Shown here in pieces: positions 10,201-20,300 of a stretch of 64,000 bases of DNA. The first letter of the stretch is position 1. Each line of letters begins with the position of its first letter. The notes under the pieces were generated by a model. That model ran no database searches and was not told where the DNA came from. It worked only from the letters and a program-made list of their open reading frames with translations. Source of the stretch: Micromussa lordhowensis (lineage: Eukaryota; Cnidaria; Anthozoa; Scleractinia; Lobophylliidae); NCBI GenBank assembly GCA_964020085.1, contig OZ026604.1, positions 4,749,467 through 4,813,466 of the forward strand. The letters are read 5' to 3'. The position numbers and the translations under genes were made by a program.

Positions 10201-13200
10201 GTTGATAACAAGCGCATTCTTCTTTCAACGTGACAATCTCAGTCGGTAGAGTCGAATCTAAATGGTTTGTTTTACTTTCCTTATATACTCATCGATGCTT
10301 GATTCGTTTTAAGTTTGTAATTGAGATATATTTCGTTGCTCAAGGAACAAAACAATAATTGTTTTATTATGTATGCAGAAGGGCCTTTGAGAAACTCGGC
10401 CGGTTTATCCACGTCGCGTGTGTGGTTGTATATAAAATCCACAAAATACATACCTAGTTTAGCAGTTCGAAGCTTCACTATCTTAATCGCCTCGTTGTAG
10501 GACGTAAGTTTGCTTACTGTTCGTTTTGAAAACTCTCTATTTCAAGGACAAAAAACTCCAATGCGTTTAATTTGCCGTATAATTTTCTCACCTAGTTTCC
10601 ATTATTTTGGTCTGGGACTCAAGGGATCGTTTGAATTGACTAGGCGAATGGCTCCAAGCTTACCCCAAATTCGTGTCATATCTAGATCTATCTACCTTGG
10701 CAATGTCGAGCTTTGCACTAGAAGCTAGAGAAAAATATACAGGCCATGAAAATCTCTAGGTGTTTACAGTAGCGGCGAAACCGAGATCGATAAACTCCTC
10801 GATGGCTTACTCTTTCGGTCCGACCAAGTCAGCCCACTTCTTCCGTCTTTCTCTCGCTTCTGGACGAGTGCCATCGAGATAGAGGTATTGAATGAAGAAG
10901 AATACTCTTTCCTAAGCTTTTTGTAATGCTACTGCCTCCAACAACACATCTTCCTTGCATTTTGCAACGATTTTAAATCACACTATCGCATGTTTGCATA
11001 TGTTCTTCTCAGAACCGAAACATTGTTACTCCTGCGATGACGTCACGAGCCAACTCGTCCCATTCTCCGCTATTCCTCGGTCGTGGGACATGGAAAGGCC
11101 AACTTTACGAACTTTGAAAATTCATAGAAAATTAACGAAAATAGCTAGAACGATATTTTTTTCGCAGTGGTGATCAGGAAAACAAGGAGATTTATATATT
11201 AAGCGAAACCATTTTGGGGGTTAGTTGCACTTTAAGTCCTCAGTTTCTCTAGGCTCGTCAAGCAACACTCAGGCAAGGCAATGTGACAGCCAAAGAAAAG
11301 ACAGAACCATCTGCACAAGAGAATTTCTATAGTGTGACTGTTGTTTTGAGGAAAATCAGTTAATTTGGATGAATACGGCTAGTTCTATGAGCAGACAAGT
11401 CTACTGTCTCATATCCTGCACTTTCTTTACTGTCTGTATGTTTTGAAAATGTCAGACGTGGTGAATGCTAACCCTCAATCAGAATTGTGTGCTTGAAATT
11501 TGCAGCATCCTTCCAGTCCATGAGTCACGAAACATTTTCAGTTATAAATTTTTTTGCTAGCCAGGCATAAGGGCTGCACTGGCAGAATATCAGTCATATT
11601 TTAATAGACCTCACTGCACTTCGTCCATACTGTCAAGATCTTGGCCCGACCGATTTTCTCTCAGTAAGGCCCTCGCACTAGATGAGCGATAAATCTTGAC
11701 CAGACAAGTTTGGTCACTGGTACACTGATTGAAATGAGTATACCAATGTTACAGTGCAAGAACAGTAATTTAAAGTGTACCACAGTCAAATTACACCAAG
11801 ATGTTGTAAGTAGTTATTTCAAACAAATTAGGCATGCCTTTCTTCAACCATGCCCAGAATTGTTGCTGACAAGTATTTGGGACATCTTGGCACTGTACCA
11901 TGCAGCTCCAAAAAATAGTTGACTTACAACTACCCTGGCCAAAGATTCCCTTCTCTTCCTTCTCTGTGAGAGACAAATTCCCTCTCATCTCTAACTGAGT
12001 AGATAGAGAAGGGAATCTCTGTCTCGCACAGTATCTTACAACATGTTGATCCTGTTATTTTTGTGTGCCAGTTATTCATGTTTCGCCTTTGCTTGTAGGA
12101 TTGTCATGCCATACAGAACGTTTTTCTGTTATGCCAATTCCACACAAGAAGCTGAAGAATGGATTAAAATTCTTCAGTGGAAGCTGGTAGGCACACTGAT
12201 TCAGTCAGATTATTTAATTCACAAAGACACCAACTTGCTTTCTTCAAACTGTGCCCTTCTATTTAATACACTCAATCCCACTGGCAAATCAGCTACAGAG
12301 AACCCTCACATCCATGTGTGTGTTTTGTGGTGGCCATTTTGAATTTTAAATACATGGTCTACAATTACAGGGTCTGGAACTTAAATTTACGGAAATCACA
12401 TGGAACATGCTCAGTGCTCTAAGAAAATGTAATCCTCGGTGAGTGATTGGATCCTCTGGAAATTTGCAAATTGTCTCACCTGTCCCAGACTTCCTAAATT
12501 TTTGGTTCCAAATCTTGCACTAGTAGACCATATATTTAAAATTCAAAATGACCAGTACAAAACAGATACAATAAAGGAAAGTTCATCTTTTATTTGTATT
12601 CTAAAGTGAATGGATGTGAGGTCTCCTTGTGATTTGCCAGTGTTTCTGAAAGTGGGCTGAGCTTTTTGTCAAGGTACAGTTGGCCAAGTGCTTAGTGTAA
12701 TCTTAGGATGTTCAGCCTCATAAGGACCACAGCAGGAGCTTTTGCGGCACCTTTTAGGATATTGAGCCAAGAACAATGACAGGAGCGGTAATGTGAAGGG
12801 TTGCATGGAGTAAAGCCTTATGTGACTTTTGGAAACCTTTGAGGTAACCAGACTTGAAATACCTTCCAGCCATTGTTGCAGTTTTCTCTGGCATTCATTA
12901 TTGTCTGAAAAGAACTAGCAATAATTGAGAGTTGTTTTAGACCATAATTAAAACCACAGTGAAGTCTAAAAACTGCTGGTGCATATTTCTCAATCCTGGC
13001 TATACCTCATAATTTTCCAAAAGTCACATTGGACTTTTTTCTATGCACCCCTTCAAGTGTTGATTTAGAATTGGTACTTCTTAGGAGTGAAGAACTTTAA
13101 GCCATGCCCATAAAACAGGATCTTGATATCTCTTTTGGGTTGTTTTCAAAATTTCCGATGAGTGCCCCCGGCATTTTTATCTGGGAGTTCACCCCTACCG

Positions 13201-13289
13201 GGAATTTGTCACACCGTAACCAGTGCAGTGGCTTTGTTTTGCAGGAAAATGTGACCCATTCAAAGCACAGGCGTTCAACAGTTAGATAA
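7272..13289 (+). CDS. DAPP1: DAPP1-like adaptor, PH-domain 3' exons (partial)
   Basis: Five exons, 7272-7319, 9047-9112, 9274-9359, 12099-12186 and 13245-13289, join in phase to 110 aa ending in TAA. The product reads FGSKEGYLTKLGGKVK, QNWKTRWFVLLKNELKYYK, DNNPIKTIDLEDC, GNCFRIVMPYRTFFCYANS, EAEEWIKILQWKL, then a basic tail. This is the PH domain of the DAPP1/Bam32 family, with the KxGYLTK...K.WKTRWF signature that binds 3-phosphoinositides. DAPP1 couples phosphotyrosine (SH2) and PI3K signals at the membrane. The SH2 exons must lie left of the window or were missed. The last small exon is less certain, but it is phase-correct and followed by AATAAA at about 13363. Introns hold several transposons. 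Confidence 0.85.
7861..8856. mobile_element. Non-autonomous hAT-like element in DAPP1 intron
   Basis: The element starts CAGGGTCCGAAATT and ends GGACCCTG, with AATTT directly on both sides (7856-7860 and 8857-8861). Inner inverted arms contain repeated 'ggtcgccaa' and 'ggttgccaa' words. CAGGG ends are typical of hAT transposons, but a full 8-bp duplication is not visible. It is 996 bp long with no coding frame. Confidence 0.65.
9392..11231. mobile_element. 1.84-kb TTAA-flanked inverted-repeat transposon
   Basis: The ends are AGTGCAACTAACCCCCAAAA and its reverse complement, flanked by TTAA at 9388-9391 and 11232-11235. Weaker inverted similarity continues about 200 bp inward, including matching GTGACGTCATCG words (about 9564 and 11040) with a CRE-like TGACGTCA core. 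It holds no convincing gene. The TTAA target suggests a piggyBac- or Kolobok-driven non-autonomous element. It sits between the third and fourth visible DAPP1 exons. Confidence 0.8.
11943..12018. repeat. Short hairpin in DAPP1 intron
   Basis: AGATTCCCTTCTCT at 11943 is perfectly inverted at 12005-12018 across a 48-bp spacer, 80 bp before a DAPP1 exon. It may be a tiny inverted-repeat element. Confidence 0.4.
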
Positions 13290-13489
13290 GACTTCTGAGA
13301 AGAACATTATCAAGAGCATTTTATCCAGATGTTAATTTAAATAATAAGTATTGATAATGTAAATAAAAAAAAATATTCTGTGCAAAAAGACAGATCTCAT
13401 CTTTACTCTACTATCTTGTTACTTGATGTCAAGTCTGTTAGTAAAAACAGTTCTTGTGCTTTACATTTTCAACCCTTCTCATGTAAGGG

Positions 13490-13860
13490 GCCATTCATAC
13501 TACGCCGGAGAAATTTGAAAACAGAGTTTACACTTTGAAAATGCATCAAATGTTTTCCATCCACACTACACTGGAGAAGTGCGAAAATGCATCAATCATC
13601 GGCCAGTTTGGATTTGTGTTTGAGGAAAACTTGGACTGGGAAATCACATGATTTTCGTGATGTCATCGTTTTCGAAAAGCTGTTTTCAAAATGTTTTCTC
13701 CACACTAAAATGCAAGGCTGGCGTTTTCAAATTCTTCCGGTTTGAAGAGCAGTTTAAAAAGGCTTTGTTTTCATGATGGATTAGTGTGGACGGTAGGCCT
13801 AACTGTAGAAATAAGCTGGGTTTTCAAATTTCTCCCACTCAGTGTGGACTCGACCTAAGA
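13490..13860. mobile_element. MITE with GTGTGGAC / TTTTCAAATTTCTCC ends
   Basis: About 370 bp bounded by 'cggagaaatttgaaaac' and its inverted counterpart 'gttttcaaatttctccca' followed by gtgtggact. The same element occurs at about 24503-24870 and 36052-36408 (inside copies B and C) and, more diverged, at 40571-40888. Imperfect inverted ends and repeated occurrence support a MITE. Confidence 0.65.
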
Positions 13861-14520
13861 TTTGCATAATGTTATTTCCTCATAAAAAAAATGTGTACTA
13901 AGGAAGTTGCTTGTTTGGATCTATGGACAAAAGGAGATTCAAACTTGCGTAAAGAAGACTTTTTGGGCCTTATTTGGGGGTATTAGCTATCAAGAATGTT
14001 TGATGTAGGAAAGTAGCCTGTTATGTCTCGCTAGTGAACATTTGTTACAGTTATAACATAATGTTATTTTAAGTTGTTCAAACAGGTGATAGTTTGGTGC
14101 AATGTTTTACGGCCAGTGTTAGAAGTAGAATGATATATTCTAAAGTAAACAAAAAATGAAACAAATTCAGAAACCTATATATATGAAGATTGCCATACAG
14201 ACCCTATGTGACCTTGCTTAAAAAGAAATTTATTGTAAAGCACAAATTTGTTATACTCAGAGTTTGGTATTCATGAAACAAACTTTGTTAAGAAATAGCT
14301 AGGATCACAAGATTTCTTATATCGGTGACTATGCTCACAAGTTGGATGAAGACTTGTTAGTGTGATACAACTGATCAAACATGTTTTACTAACAGCAAAA
14401 TATAGTGTTCATATCAGCCAGTTTATTCTGAACATGATTGAAAGGTAAAACTGTGAAATGCTGCTATTTATGGTAGACTGTTCAGGGCCTCTTTATTTTT
14501 CAACTCATGTGAAAGAAAAA

Positions 14521-14572
14521 GCGAGCAAAGCTAGCGAGCAAAGCTAGCGAGCAAAGCTAGCGAGCAAAGCTA
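14521..14572. repeat. 13-bp tandem repeat, four units
   Basis: GCGAGCAAAGCTA is repeated exactly four times here. Copy B has only one and a partial unit at the matching place (about 25521), so the array expanded after the duplication. Confidence 0.9.
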
Positions 14573-15250
14573 GCGTGAAGCATGGGAGGGTAAACATGTC
14601 TACTCTAAACATGCTTCAGTCTCGGATAGTACAAATAAAATGTAAGTTTGGTTCTTGTTCTTGCACATCTTGTGTCTCAGTTATGTCAAAAGATGATCTG
14701 ATGTGAGGAACAAATCTTGCGGTCTTACCTATTTCTAAGAATTCTCCATTTACTACGCTAGGAACAACAAACTCCTGATTTCTTAAGTATATATGGCACT
14801 GGATACTAACTATTGTACTGCTATCTTAGAAAGGCTTAGCAGTTTCCATCAATAAACTTTGCCATTATATCAACTCACTTTTTCTTGACTTTTTTAAATA
14901 TCCTTTATGCAATGGAACCTTGATATAACAAAGGGCCAACGGGCGGGGAAAATAAATTATGTTCGTTAAAATGAGGTTTTGTTGTACTGAGGTTCTTTTC
15001 CATATATTTTACTATTACTAGGGCGAAGAATATCATTCATGAGTATCTCCCAACTAGTGGACTAATGCAAATCCTGCATTTTAATTGGCTACGCTACTCG
15101 AGGACTATTAGCAATAGTCCTTGAGCAATAGTCCTCGAGCGCCGTCGAGCTTGACGATTTCTTTTGTTTTAGTCCCAAATAAATATTTCTTCAACTTACA
15201 TTTGCTAACTTTCTTATTACCATTTCTGTCCAACTAGTTGGGTGATACTA

Positions 15251-15251
<1 letters not shown>

Positions 15252-15281
<30 letters not shown>

Positions 15282-15356
15282 TGGGTCAATAGCCCATTCG
15301 GCTTCGCCTCATGGGCCATTGACCCATAGCCCTTTCGGGCTACAGATCTAATTGTT
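15252..15356. repeat. Palindrome with AACAATTAG arms in copy A
   Basis: The arms AACAATTAG and CTAATTGTT enclose nested inverted words (ATGGGTCAAT / ATTGACCCAT, AGCCC / GGGCT). It is part of an insert (about 15019-15361) absent in this form from copies B and C. Confidence 0.7.
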
Positions 15357-16012
15357 AATTATACTAAGGGCTTTGTTAAATAGAGGTTACACTGCATTTG
15401 GTCTCATTTGTGAATTGGCTGTTTGCAAATCACTGGATTTCTTTTTTGCATTGAGCAAAAAACTCATGAATGAATTCAGTTGAATGGAAAGAGTTAGTTC
15501 TCACAAGTCTAAATTTTTGGATTTTTCCTTCTAGGTGTACCTATCGATAGTGCCAACAAGCAATAATTTGTGGTATAAAAAGGGGTTTATTAATAGCAAA
15601 ACACATCCTAAGAATGAGACTGGGAAACTGTAATTTGGAATGCCTTTGGAAATCTTCATTGGATATTGCGGGGACCAATAATCTCCTGCCTTTGACTCGG
15701 ACAAACTTGGCAGGTGTATACATCATGCCTTTGTAATGTGTAGTCCCAAAAAAATCCATACCTTCACCATGGAAGGGATTTTTTTCTAAGACCTCCCACC
15801 CCACTCCTCTGGAAATTCCAATTAAGTGTCATACATTTCTTTATTTTTTTCCCCCAGGAAATTCTAATCCCTTCTGTGGGAGAGTATGTCTATTTTCTGG
15901 AACTGCAAATGTACAGCTTGATTACATGGTTAATTTGTTGGAAAACTATAGTTAACCTCCACGTTTGTTAGTTAAATTTGTAGAACATTTTGTTAGGTGG
16001 CCTTGGTTTCTT

Positions 16013-16382
16013 GGGGGTACTCCCAGAAAAATTGGGTGGGGGTGTGTGGCCCACTTCCCAGAACCCTTACCCTATTTATGTCCAAAATGTGCGATTTTTC
16101 CTACCCTATTTATGACCTGACCAAAAATTTGATGTCCTATGTATGACTGTTGCGGCTGGCACAGTTGCCCTAAACATAATTTATGAAGGGCTTCGGCTGA
16201 TGATCTTGTCAATAATGATGAAAATGCAGCTTCTCAAAAAATATACCCAGCTCAAGACGAGTGCAAAAACCATATCCTATTTACGACCAAAATCGATACC
16301 CTATTTATGACCAAAATGGCTGAAAAACCATACCCTTTGGGGCCCAAATACCTATATAGACCATATGAGGGAGCACTACCCC
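16013..16382. mobile_element. MITE with GGGGGTACTCCC ends
   Basis: Starts ggggtactccc and ends gggagcactacccc. The interior is rich in 'taccctatttatgacc' repeats. Equivalent copies lie at about 26957-27327 and 34307-34638 in copies B and C, and related fragments at about 53150-53290. Confidence 0.55.
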
Positions 16383-16562
16383 AGGCTTTGGTTAGAGTAG
16401 TTGCACTGTAAAGATAGGAGGTTCACGACTTGAAGGTTGAGAACTAAATAGAAAACTTTGTCAAGTAAGTAACTTGCTTTTATAGCTTTCAGATAACGCT
16501 GCCAACCATTGAGACAAGACCATCACTACCACTGTTAACAAGAGTGATTACCACAGACTTCT

Positions 16563-16794
16563 CCTGGCTGTTCGAAAGCCGATTAATGCTAACCCAGGAT
16601 TAAAAGTTAACCGAAGTAATAATTTTTCTGTTATAAATATGTCTTTCACGGCTTATGTTTTGTGTAGTTTGAGATTACTCAAACTCAAAACTGAAGGACA
16701 AACAGAAAAAAAACACCAAAAAGTTGAGAATTCAAAATCAAAATTCGAGCTAACCCAGGGTTAGCTAAACAGGGCTTTGAACAACCCGGCCCTG
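16563..16794. mobile_element. MITE with GGGTTGTTCAAAGCC ends
   Basis: About 230 bp with ends 'gctgttcgaaagccgatta' and 'gggctttgaacaacccgg'. A second full copy lies at 36544-36781 beside FBXL15 copy 2 and a third, interrupted one at 22805-23832. It is immediately downstream (3') of FBXL15. Confidence 0.7.
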
Positions 16795-16964
16795 GAGAAC
16801 TAGCCAGTGTTACAGCTCTCCCTGGAAAAAATCGGAGAGATTTTTTTTCTGGGGAGAGGCGGCTGTGACGCAGGCTACTGGAGAAGTCAGATGTTTAAGT
16901 TGACCATGGGGATGCGCCAGTCTCTCTGTTCCGGGTATTCATTTGGGCCAACTGGCATATTTGT

Positions 16965-17786
16965 TCACTTGGCCTGCTCCACATCGATCTTCACCCCTCT
17001 TGACCTCAATCTGGCTAAACTTGCCTCGGAAATATCTCTGCAATCCTTAACTTCCAGGATTGTTAGAAAAGGGCAGTATTCCCCGACCATTTCCACAGCA
17101 GAATTGGACACCCGCCTGCAACCTCTAATTCCAAGATGTGACAGTTTAGGACAAGATTTAGCGATCACTCGAATACAGTCATCGCTAACAAGGCAGCAAT
17201 TGTCTAGAACGAGGGTCTTCAAGCCACTACAACAGGAAGCTAGAGACGAAACACACGAGTCTATTATGTCCGAACAGCCAGTGAGATCGACGTGTTCAAG
17301 GCTGCTGCAAGACAGGGATATCTGCGTAATTGAAACGCAAGAAACCCAGTGACATTCTCGTAACTTGAACACTTTCAAACCCCGGTTACAGTACAACGCC
17401 ACAGCGAACAGCGCAAGGTTTGTTAAACCTGAACAAGCAGTGAGATCTAGCTCGCAGAGTCGTGTATTTCGCTTTAAGATTTCTACCAAGACGGTATCAC
17501 AGAGCCAGCTTTTGCAGTTCTTCAAACGCAGCCGGCGCAATGAGAAATTTGATTTGGTCATCAACATCAAAGCACCAGACGTGAGGCGAGATGAAACTTG
17601 ACTGCAGTCGAGAACTCTTTGCGAAGCAAAATACGAATCACAAGCATCCCGGCAGAATTGACACACCTTCCTGAAGTTAAAGAGTTCTGGAATGGTAAAA
17701 TGAGGGAATATATGAAGAAACACCACATCTTCCCAAGGAAGACTAGCGAAATTCGACCGGGAAAACGAGGAACGAACATCCGCCAT
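16965..17786 (-). CDS. FBXL15: FBXL15-like F-box/LRR protein, copy 1, C-terminally truncated
   Basis: Single exon, 273 aa. An F-box lies at residues 15-50 (LPWEDVVFLHIFPHF, FNFRKVCQFCRDA), followed by cysteine-type leucine-rich repeats to about 260 (CELDLTACSGLTN, LEHVDLTGCSDII, LSHLGIRGCRRVS) and the family tail RLRSRGVKIDVE. FBXL15 is the substrate receptor of an SCF ubiquitin ligase. Compared with copy 2 (36875-37771), a TGG to TGA change after QAK removes the last 25 residues, and one residue is inserted (FAVALYCNRG against FTVADCNRG). Homology with copy 2 stops just upstream of the ATG, so the promoters differ. It may be a pseudogene in the making or still functional; the LRR core is intact. 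Confidence 0.85.
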   Translation of the reverse strand: MADVRSSFSRSNFASLPWEDVVFLHIFPHFTIPELFNFRKVCQFCRDACDSYFASQRVLDCSQVSSRLTSGALMLMTKSNFSLRRLRLKNCKSWLCDTVLVEILKRNTRLCELDLTACSGLTNLALFAVALYCNRGLKVFKLRECHWVSCVSITQISLSCSSLEHVDLTGCSDIIDSCVSSLASCCSGLKTLVLDNCCLVSDDCIRVIAKSCPKLSHLGIRGCRRVSNSAVEMVGEYCPFLTILEVKDCRDISEASLARLRSRGVKIDVEQAK

Positions 17787-17789
17787 CTC

Positions 17790-18237
17790 GGTAGCGTTGC
17801 ACTTTCGTCCTGCGTGGCAGAGATGTCTGACACCTTTTGACCAACTGTAGGTGTTTCTTCCAATGAAAATGCGTTGTGATCGTGTCTTCTGAGATTATTT
17901 TACTTGGGGGCGGGACGGTGTTTGCCACGTCAATAACAGCTCGATAACCTATCGATTACGAATTTTCACTGTGAGGATGTTTTTTTCCGATCTGCATGTT
18001 CTGAAACACATTCACAGCTGCACATGTGAAGCTTAATTATTGTTGGTAAGAAGCTTTGTGAACTGTAACGTATTTTATAAACTTGTTTGTAGTAAGAGAG
18101 TGGGTAATTGTCTTCGTCACAGGCGTAAAGAAACGCTATCATACCGACATAGCAAATTTTCACTCTAGTTATTTCCGCCTTGTATCGCCAAATGCCACCA
18201 AATACACCTTAGTTGGATAAAAAAGTTGTATATTGCA
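17790..18237. other. Upstream region of FBXL15 copy 1, no gene
   Basis: AT-rich, with no convincing frame. It is unrelated to the sequence upstream of copy 2, so it either supplies a new promoter or marks the loss of the old one. Confidence 0.5.
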
Positions 18238-18334
18238 AAGGTGGCTTACTACGTGGTCGTGGACCTGTGTACAATGAATTACGGAGGTTTGTGGCGGTGT
18301 ACTGTAATTTGCGTATTGGTCGTGGTTTCAGTGT

Positions 18335-20300
18335 CTGCCTTTAATAAGGCCTCTGTTGGTATCCCGTCCGGCCCGGCCTTCTTGATGGCCTTCTTGATCT
18401 CCACTTTTGTGGGCTTTTCGCAGCTGATGGGTAATTCTGTCTCTGCAGGTGAGATGTTGGGTAATAATTCAGGGGCAGGGCGGTTCAGCAGCTCTCTGAA
18501 TTGTTCTACCCATCGCTACAGTAGTCTCCTTCGCAGCCGTTTTTAGGCTCGTGTGGAGGAGCGTTGCGTGACGAGCCTAAAAACGGCTGCGAAGGAGACT
18601 ATCGCTACAGCTGTTCCCCTACTGTCGTCAGCGGTTTATCGTCTTTGTCCTTCACTCATGTGGCATGTCAGTCTGCTGGAACTTGCCAGCCAGCTTCTTG
18701 GTGGTCAGGTACAGGTCTTTAAAGTTACCCTGACCGGCTGCTTCCTCCGCTTGACTGGCGACATAATCGACATAGTCCCTTTTGTCTTTTCTGATGCTCC
18801 TCTTCACTTCCCTGTCTGCTGCTGTGTATTCTGCCTGTGCCTTTGACTTAGTTGCTCTTGTCCGGCTTGTGTTCAGCGCAATTTTCCTCTCTTTCCTTGT
18901 CTGTAACCTCTGGATGGTGTTAGTGGAGATCCATTCCTTGTGCTGGGCCTTCTTCTTGCCCAGGACTTCTTCACGCGTGTCCCACCAGAGTTTCTTGCTC
19001 TCCTCCCACTGTGTCTCAAGGTCTGTTTCACTGTTGTCGATCAGCCCCTGTAGTAGATGGAACCTGTTGGAAATGCTGATCTGGAATGCTGTTTGTGTTT
19101 CTTTGTTCCTGAGCAGTCCCAAGTTGTATCTTGTCCGTGTGTTACTGTTGCCGTCGGTATATTTCTTCAGCCGGAGCCTTACTGCTGTCACAACCAGGTG
19201 ATGGTCTGATGACACGTCGGCACCTCTCAGCACCCTCACATCCCGCCATGACCTCCTGAACTTCCGGCTGATGCAAATATGGTCGATCTGGTTCTCCGTT
19301 CTGTGGTCTGGGGATCTCCATGTGGCTTTGTGGATGCGCTTGTGTGGAAAGATACTTCCTCCAATCACCAGCTGGTTCAGGGCGCACAGGTCCGCAAAAC
19401 GCTCACCATTTTCGTTCATCTGTCCCAGTCCATGTGTCCCCATGATGTCCTCGATCTGACCCGATCTTGGCGTTGAAGTCTCCCATAAGTATGGTCATGT
19501 CTTTGGCTGCTCCTCTGTCTATCACTGCCTGCAGTTGCTGGACGAAAACCTCCTTTCTTTCTTCCTCTGCATCGTTGGTGGGAGCATAGCACTGGATGAT
19601 GTTCAGCCTGATGTCCTTCTTCTTGTTGGTAAACTTGGCTGTGATGATGCGGGAATTGACCGGTTCCCAGCCGACGAGTGCTTGCTGTGCCTCTGGTGCC
19701 AGCATCAGGGCCACGCCCTCCGTGTGGGGGGCTCCATCCTCCGTGTGTCCCGAGTACAACAGCTGCTCTCCTGATAACAGTCTCAGCTGTCCTGTCTGTA
19801 GCCACCTTGTCTCGCTCAGTCCGAGAACTCCGATCTTATAATTCTTCATCTCTCTCGCGACTTGGGTGGTTCTCCCTGCTTCATACATTGTCCTGATGTT
19901 CCATGTAGCTATTCTTGTTGATGTCCTGGATGTCAGAGGGGGGTCAGCCCCACAGCTTCCTTAGGGCTTTCACTGCATTGCGTCATGAGTCTCCAGGATG
20001 GAGACCCTTCCTCTCCCAGGTGAGTAGTTAGGTTAGTTGTCGTCGATGCTTCTGTAACTTGTTCTTTTTACAGGTAGAGGTGTTAACCCTACGCAAACCC
20101 AATTAGCCTCTGGGTGAGGTGGTCCACATTTGTCCGACCTCTATCCCTTGACCTGTCCAGCAAGGGTGGCCCTACCAGGAGCATACGCTCCCGCTGGCAT
20201 AGCTCTCCGGATCATTGAGGTACTCAAGCCATCGCACCACGACAAGGGGTGGACCCAGCGATGGGGCGGGAGAATAGGCCGAACAAAGTGACGAAGGAAA
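18335..20300 (-). pseudogene. RTE-type LINE, endonuclease part, 3'-truncated
   Basis: Read on the minus strand, 19403-19888 encodes an AP-endonuclease: MYEAGRTTQVAREM, LGLSETRW, IIQCYAPTND, MGDFNAKIGSD. A frameshift near 19440 leads to 18652-19443: MGTHGLGQMNENGERF, ATWRSPDHRTENQIDHI, SSDHHLV. Further frameshifts follow, then the start of the RT region (WVEQFRELLNRPAPE, AGPDGIPTEALLKAD), ending at about 18335 before the catalytic RT motifs. Such frames are often annotated as craniofacial development protein 2-like. The 5' leader reaches about 20300. Loss of the 3' side is unusual, since LINEs normally lose their 5' end. An 80-bp MULE-type MITE is inserted in it. Confidence 0.85.
18522..18601. 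mobile_element. 80-bp MULE-type MITE with perfect ends
   Basis: Near-complete palindrome: TAGTCTCCTTCGCAGCCGTT (continuing TTTAGGCTCGT) and its exact reverse complement, separated by 18 bp. It is flanked by a perfect 9-bp duplication TCGCTACAG (18513-18521 and 18602-18610), the target size of Mutator-like elements. It interrupts the RTE remnant, so it is younger. Confidence 0.9.

Larger units (their letters stand above)
12824..16499. repeat. Duplicated block, copy A (DAPP1 end to FBXL15)
   Basis: From 'acttttggaaacctttgagg' to 'ttcagataacgctg' this segment is collinear with 23836-27432 (copy B), and its inner part is inverted at 34200-36408 (copy C). It includes the last DAPP1 exon, the polyadenylation region and a series of small transposons. 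Copies differ by point changes, small indels and different inserts. Apart from the exon at 13245-13289, I see no gene in it. Confidence 0.9.

Noticed and set aside
14521..14572. Regular repeats resembling a CRISPR array
   Set aside because: Head-to-tail units without spacers in animal DNA; an ordinary minisatellite.
18226..18846. Plus-strand hydrophobic frames of 97-139 aa
   Set aside because: Antisense shadows of the RTE endonuclease, whose minus-strand motifs are clear.
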